Positions 24,466-27,094 of a DNA stretch of 27,094 bases are shown piece after piece. The notes under the pieces are model-generated. The model made no database searches. It worked only from the letters and a program-made list of their open reading frames with translations, and was not told the DNA's origin. The stretch is from Oscillospiraceae bacterium (GTDB lineage: Bacteria; Bacillota_A; Clostridia; Oscillospirales; Oscillospiraceae): positions 1 to 27,094 of the forward strand of contig JAETOP010000046.1 of assembly GCA_021771675.1 (NCBI GenBank), in the 5' to 3' direction. Made by a program: the position numbers and the translations under genes. How positions within the stretch are numbered: the first letter of the stretch is position 1; each line of letters opens with the position of its first letter.

Positions 24466-25479
24466 ATGCAGCAAACCATTACCTCACGGGAAAACTGGCT
24501 CCGCTTTCTGCGGGGAGAAACACCCCAGTGGATGCCCCTGGTATCCGAAGTGCAGTTCATCCATCCCGCCATTGTGCCGGATAATATGGCCCGGGGCGCC
24601 GTCATGGAAAATCAAAAGGTGAGCCACGACCAGTTCGGCGGCCCGGATATGTACGGCGTGCAGTGGGTCTACGACCCTGTGGTGGGAGGCTCCATGGAGG
24701 CACCCGCCGTTCCCCCAATTCTGAAGGCAATCGAGGATTGGCCCGATGTGATCCACTTCCCGGACATCGACAGCTGGGATTGGGAGGGAGCCGCCGCCCG
24801 GAACCGGGATTACCTCTCCCCTGACCGGCTGCGCTCCACCACCATCTTCACCGGAATTTTTGAGCGGCTTATCTCCTTTATGGGCTTTGAAGAGGCCGCC
24901 ATGACGCTGATCGACGAGGACTATGCCGAAGAACTGGGTGAGCTTCTGACCAAGCTGACGGATACCAACATTAAGCTCATTGAAAAAATGAAGCAGTATT
25001 TCGATGTGGATCTGGTTTGCTTCCATGACGACTGGGGCGGTCAGCTGTCCCCCTTCTTCTCCCTGCAAACCTGCCGAGAGGTGCTGGTACCCCACCTGAA
25101 ACGGGTGGTGGACTACTGTCACAGTCACGGCATTCTGCTGGAGCTACACAGCTGCGGCCACAACGACGCCCTGGTACCCGCCATGGTAGAGGCCGGCGTA
25201 GACGCCTGGTGCGGCCAGCCCATGTGCGATAAGTTTGCCCTGTGGGAGCAGTACGGAGAGAAGCTGGCTATCGGCATCAACTTTTCCTCCGGTGATCCCC
25301 AGACAGTAGAGGACGAAGTTCAGCAGATCATCCAGCGGGTTCGTCCCGGCACACCTCAAAAACGTATGTACATCCGGGATCGGGCCAACGGCAAGACCTT
25401 GGACATCGGGGATTTCCTCCGGGAAAAAACCAGCGTTCTCTACCGCCGGGAAGGCCAAAGAACTGGTTGCGCAAATTGA
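24466..25479 (+). CDS. Uroporphyrinogen-decarboxylase-fold protein (methyltransferase-like), frameshifted C-terminus
   Basis: This 337-residue protein belongs to the URO-D superfamily, whose corrinoid-linked members (MtaA, CmuA and O-demethylase methyltransferases) move methyl groups between corrinoid and acceptor. It starts with the typical TSRENWLRFLRGETPQWMP and has HDDWGGQ (187-193) and LELHSCGHND (His228, Cys230), the place of the zinc His-x-Cys ligands. The distal Cys ligand of MtaA-type enzymes is not evident. AGGAGG precedes the ATG, 13 nt after the esterase. The last residues (GQRTGCAN) look out of frame: dropping one G at 25453-25454 continues as REAKELVAQIEEKC, a normal family ending. 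A heme-type URO-D is unlikely given context. Confidence 0.85.
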   Translation: MQQTITSRENWLRFLRGETPQWMPLVSEVQFIHPAIVPDNMARGAVMENQKVSHDQFGGPDMYGVQWVYDPVVGGSMEAPAVPPILKAIEDWPDVIHFPDIDSWDWEGAAARNRDYLSPDRLRSTTIFTGIFERLISFMGFEEAAMTLIDEDYAEELGELLTKLTDTNIKLIEKMKQYFDVDLVCFHDDWGGQLSPFFSLQTCREVLVPHLKRVVDYCHSHGILLELHSCGHNDALVPAMVEAGVDAWCGQPMCDKFALWEQYGEKLAIGINFSSGDPQTVEDEVQQIIQRVRPGTPQKRMYIRDRANGKTLDIGDFLREKTSVLYRREGQRTGCAN

Positions 25480-25864
25480 AGAAAAATGTTACCATAGACG
25501 GGAGATTACTCCCGTCTATGGCCGTCGAAAATCCCCTTTGGGGCTTTCCGACGGGAAGGCTGCAGTCTGCTTAGCGCACTCCTTGTGCGCCGTAGGCGCA
25601 CAACTCGCACACACGCAGCCTGAGATGTATTTTCCGCCACGCACATGTCGCGGCGGAAAATGATTTGATTCTATTCGCCGCTGCGGCGGCGAACTCTGCG
25701 AGGCACTTTATCGACACTCTGAGACGGGAGATTACTCCCGTCTATGTGTTTTCAGCAAGGAATGGACATTGGCGTGAAGGAAATTGACGAGGTTCTCCTG
25801 GCAGGCGCCTTTGGCAGCCACCGGCGCTGTAAGCAGGAAATAAAAATCCAAAGGGGGCTAAGAC
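25480..25864. other. Gene-poor interval: structured repeat element plus gene remnant
   Basis: This interval lies between the URO-D-fold gene and cbiK. It is filled almost completely by a series of hairpins bounded by direct repeats (25493-25746) and by a short protein remnant (from 25744). No complete gene is seen. Confidence 0.7.
25493..25746. repeat. Highly structured repeat element bounded by 25-bp direct repeats
   Basis: Identical 25-bp repeats lie at 25496-25520 and 25722-25746; each is itself a hairpin (AGACGGGAG, loop ATTA, CTCCCGTCT, then ATG). Copy 1 extends to a 12-bp stem from 25493. Between them are further stems: CCGTCG/CGACGG with CCCC/GGGG (25522-25554), GGCTGC/GCAGCC enclosing GCGCAC/GTGCGC (25558-25620), TTTTCCGCC/GGCGGAAAA (25630-25660), and TTCGCCGC/GCGGCGAA (25674-25693). 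No transposase is present. It looks like a MITE-like or RNA-like repeat; I have the impression such sequences recur in Oscillospiraceae genomes, but I cannot check this. Confidence 0.75.
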
Positions 25865-25905
25865 ATGGCATTCAGCAGGCACAACCCCGGAACCCAGGCC
25901 AATGA
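25744..25905 (+). pseudogene. Remnant of a corrinoid-activating ATPase (RamA/RACo-like C-terminal piece)
   Basis: A short frame beginning at the edge of the repeat element encodes GVKEIDEVLLAGAFGSH (25771-25821). This matches the conserved 'I..V.LAGAFG' core of the ASKHA-type ATPase domain in reductive activators of corrinoid proteins (DUF4445 type). Both ends of the gene are missing: the upstream part is replaced by the element and the reading after GSH no longer resembles the family and runs into cbiK. Such activators normally accompany methyltransferases of the type encoded just upstream. Assignment rests on about 17 residues, so it is tentative. Confidence 0.55.
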
Positions 25906-26659
25906 GCTGCTGGTGGTCAGTTCCGGCACCAGCTGCCCCGAAGGCCGCCTGACTATTGGCGCCATTGAAAACGCTCTTGGAAGGGCCTTTCCGGAATATC
26001 AGCTCCGTCGGTGCTTCACCAGTCAGGCCATCATCGACCTGATCCAGCGCCGGGAGGGAGTCCAGACAGACAATGTGGCCCAGGCTCTGGAGCGGGCCGC
26101 TGCCAGCGGGGTCAGGAATCTCACCATTCAGCCCACCCATCTGATCAGTGGCGGCGAGTACGGTAAATTGATAAGGTCGGCCGCAGTCTATCGGGATGCG
26201 TTTCCCTCCTTTGCAATTGGTGCGCCGCTGCTGAGCTCCCAGGCGGATTTTCAAGCTGTCGCCCAGGCTCTGACTTCCACCACCGCCTATGACGACGCTT
26301 CAACCGCCGTCTGCCTGGTGGGCCACGGCACACAGGCCGCCGGAAAAGGGGCGTATGCCAGGCTGCAACGGGAACTGCCTGGGAATTACTTCATTGGCGC
26401 CCTGAATGCCTCCCCCACTGCAGAGGATATTCTTTCTCTGGTTAAGGCCGGGAGCTACAGTCGTGTGCTGCTGCGCCCTCTGATGATCGTCGCCGGAAAG
26501 CACGCCGGGGATGACATGGCCGGTGGAAAAAAAGGCTCCTGGAAGCGCCTCTTTGAAAGCGCCGGTTATCCGGTGGTCTGCCAGCTGAGCGGTCTTGGTG
26601 AGCTGGAAGCAATCCAGGCCCTTCTTGTCCGGCACGCCAGGGAGGCCATTAAAGAGTAA
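25865..26659 (+). CDS. cbiK: Sirohydrochlorin cobaltochelatase CbiK
   Basis: This 264-residue chelatase inserts Co2+ into sirohydrochlorin in the anaerobic cobalamin pathway. It has LLVVSSGTS near the N-terminus, TIGAIENAL, RCFTSQAIIDLI, the IQPTHLISGGEYGKL block, LVGHGT with a metal-site His, and the LMIVAGKHAGDDMAG block with the second His (AGKHA where AGDHA is usual), then LSGLGELEAIQ. There is no signal peptide, so it is cytoplasmic, unlike periplasmic CbiK forms. GGGGG lies about 8 nt before the ATG. No other cobalamin synthesis gene or cobalamin riboswitch is seen here, so it stands alone behind the corrinoid-activase remnant. Confidence 0.88.
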   Translation: MAFSRHNPGTQANELLVVSSGTSCPEGRLTIGAIENALGRAFPEYQLRRCFTSQAIIDLIQRREGVQTDNVAQALERAAASGVRNLTIQPTHLISGGEYGKLIRSAAVYRDAFPSFAIGAPLLSSQADFQAVAQALTSTTAYDDASTAVCLVGHGTQAAGKGAYARLQRELPGNYFIGALNASPTAEDILSLVKAGSYSRVLLRPLMIVAGKHAGDDMAGGKKGSWKRLFESAGYPVVCQLSGLGELEAIQALLVRHAREAIKE

Positions 26660-26697
26660 TCCGCCCACTTAGCGGGGTGTTCGTAGGACAGTAAAAC

Positions 26698-26736
26698 AGG
26701 CAAAAGGCGTGACCACTTTCGTCACGCCTTTTGCCT
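26698..26736. terminator. Long perfect hairpin between convergent genes
   Basis: AGGCAAAAGGCGTGAC (26698-26713) and GTCACGCCTTTTGCCT (26721-26736) form a perfect 16-bp stem with a 7-nt loop. It lies 39 nt past the cbiK stop and faces the leftward SdpI-like gene, so it is probably a two-way terminator. A second small hairpin (ATACGGG/CCCGTAT, 26749-26766) follows. Confidence 0.7.
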
Positions 26737-26803
26737 CACAAAGCGTACATACGGGAATACCCGTATAGAAGTGCGCCTTTGTATCTGCTCAATAAACTGG
26801 AAG

Positions 26804-27094
26804 TCATCTTCGTGTCCCGTCATCATTAAATGTCTTTTTCAACGCAGACTCCGTTGGAAAAATTGATGCGATTAAAACTATACATTGAATTGTAAGAAGA
26901 ATACCTCCAATGATTCCAATCGTATTCTCATCACTCTGATAGAATGGAATGTGTATTAGTGCAGATGGAACAATCATAATTAACCCCAGTTTCCACCAGA
27001 GCCGACCACAATAATCGTGTGCAAATTTCCATGTGTCCATATTTTTCATAGATCGAGTTGTCCTATACCCAATTACACTATTTATACTTTTAGG
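26804..27094 (-). CDS. SdpI/YhfL-family membrane protein, 5' end outside the window
   Basis: The visible part has 96 residues. The frame stays open to the window edge and the upstream codons read PKSINSVIGYRTTRS directly into MKNMDTWKFAHDY, which is the family's conserved 'N..GYRT..S...W..A' block, so the gene is truncated by the window rather than starting at the internal ATG at 27049. Two membrane spans follow (about residues 34-51 and 60-79 of the visible part), then a tail ALKKTFNDDGTRR typical of the family. SdpI proteins give immunity to the SdpC toxin in Bacillus; many homologues have no known role. The DNA here is notably AT-rich compared with the rest of the window. Confidence 0.75.
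   Translation of the reverse strand, partial: PKSINSVIGYRTTRSMKNMDTWKFAHDYCGRLWWKLGLIMIVPSALIHIPFYQSDENTIGIIGGILLTIQCIVLIASIFPTESALKKTFNDDGTRR

Noticed and set aside
25496..25746. CRISPR array
   Set aside because: There are only two repeat copies, separated by about 200 bp of structured DNA, and no cas gene.
25493..25746. Insertion sequence
   Set aside because: No transposase and no terminal inverted repeats of IS type; the ends are direct repeats that fold on themselves.
25480..25864. Cobalamin riboswitch before cbiK
   Set aside because: I looked for the B12-box pattern and did not see it; the structured region is bounded by direct repeats and begins inside the previous gene's alternative ending.

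Overview
The window reads as chromosome of a spore-forming, Gram-positive Clostridia-type gut bacterium, most like the Oscillospiraceae group. The grounds are the GC-rich coding DNA (mid to high 50s percent by eye), strong AGGAGG-type ribosome sites, a SpoIIQ-like sporulation protein, a LacI regulator of the 'VSRGTVDRVLN' type, and intergenic structured repeats. I cannot name a genus from sequence alone. No rRNA, tRNA, CRISPR array, transposase or phage gene was seen.

Layout. 1-239 holds only hairpins. 240-2633 (-) is a family 2 glycoside hydrolase with its own promoter. 2751-6664 (-) is a compact potA-potB-potC-potD polyamine ABC importer operon. 6994-7692 (+) is a SpoIIQ-like M23 protein. 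7839-9743 (-) is FtsH. Divergent from it, 9971-12937 (+) is rlmB followed by a large membrane protein that looks like a P1B-type ATPase fold without its catalytic motifs. 13029-21565 (-) is a long operon: peptide/oligosaccharide-type ABC importer (binding protein, two permeases, two ATPases), two alpha/beta-hydrolase esterases (one with an Ala in place of the nucleophile Ser), and a LacI regulator. Divergent from this operon, 22167-25479 (+) holds a MATE exporter, a second copy of the esterase family with an intact triad, and a uroporphyrinogen-decarboxylase-fold methyltransferase-like protein. 25493-25746 is a highly structured repeat element bounded by 25-bp direct repeats. After it come a remnant of a corrinoid-activating ATPase, the cobaltochelatase CbiK (25865-26659, +), and an AT-rich SdpI-like gene that runs off the right edge (-).

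How the genes may work together. The centre of interest is the pair of divergent operons between about 13.0 and 25.5 kb. Their shared 600-bp intergenic region carries two sigma-A-type promoters and three copies of a GTGCACGA-containing dyad, plausible operators for the LacI protein at the end of the left operon. The gene set (ABC uptake, three esterase-like proteins, MATE efflux, methyltransferase-like protein) suggests import of an esterified, possibly methoxylated small molecule, its hydrolysis, and export of a product. The URO-D-fold protein, the corrinoid-activase remnant and CbiK suggest that the right arm once included a corrinoid-dependent demethylation module that has been partly deleted where the repeat element now sits. 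The substrate and the intactness of the pathway are inference, not something the sequence proves.
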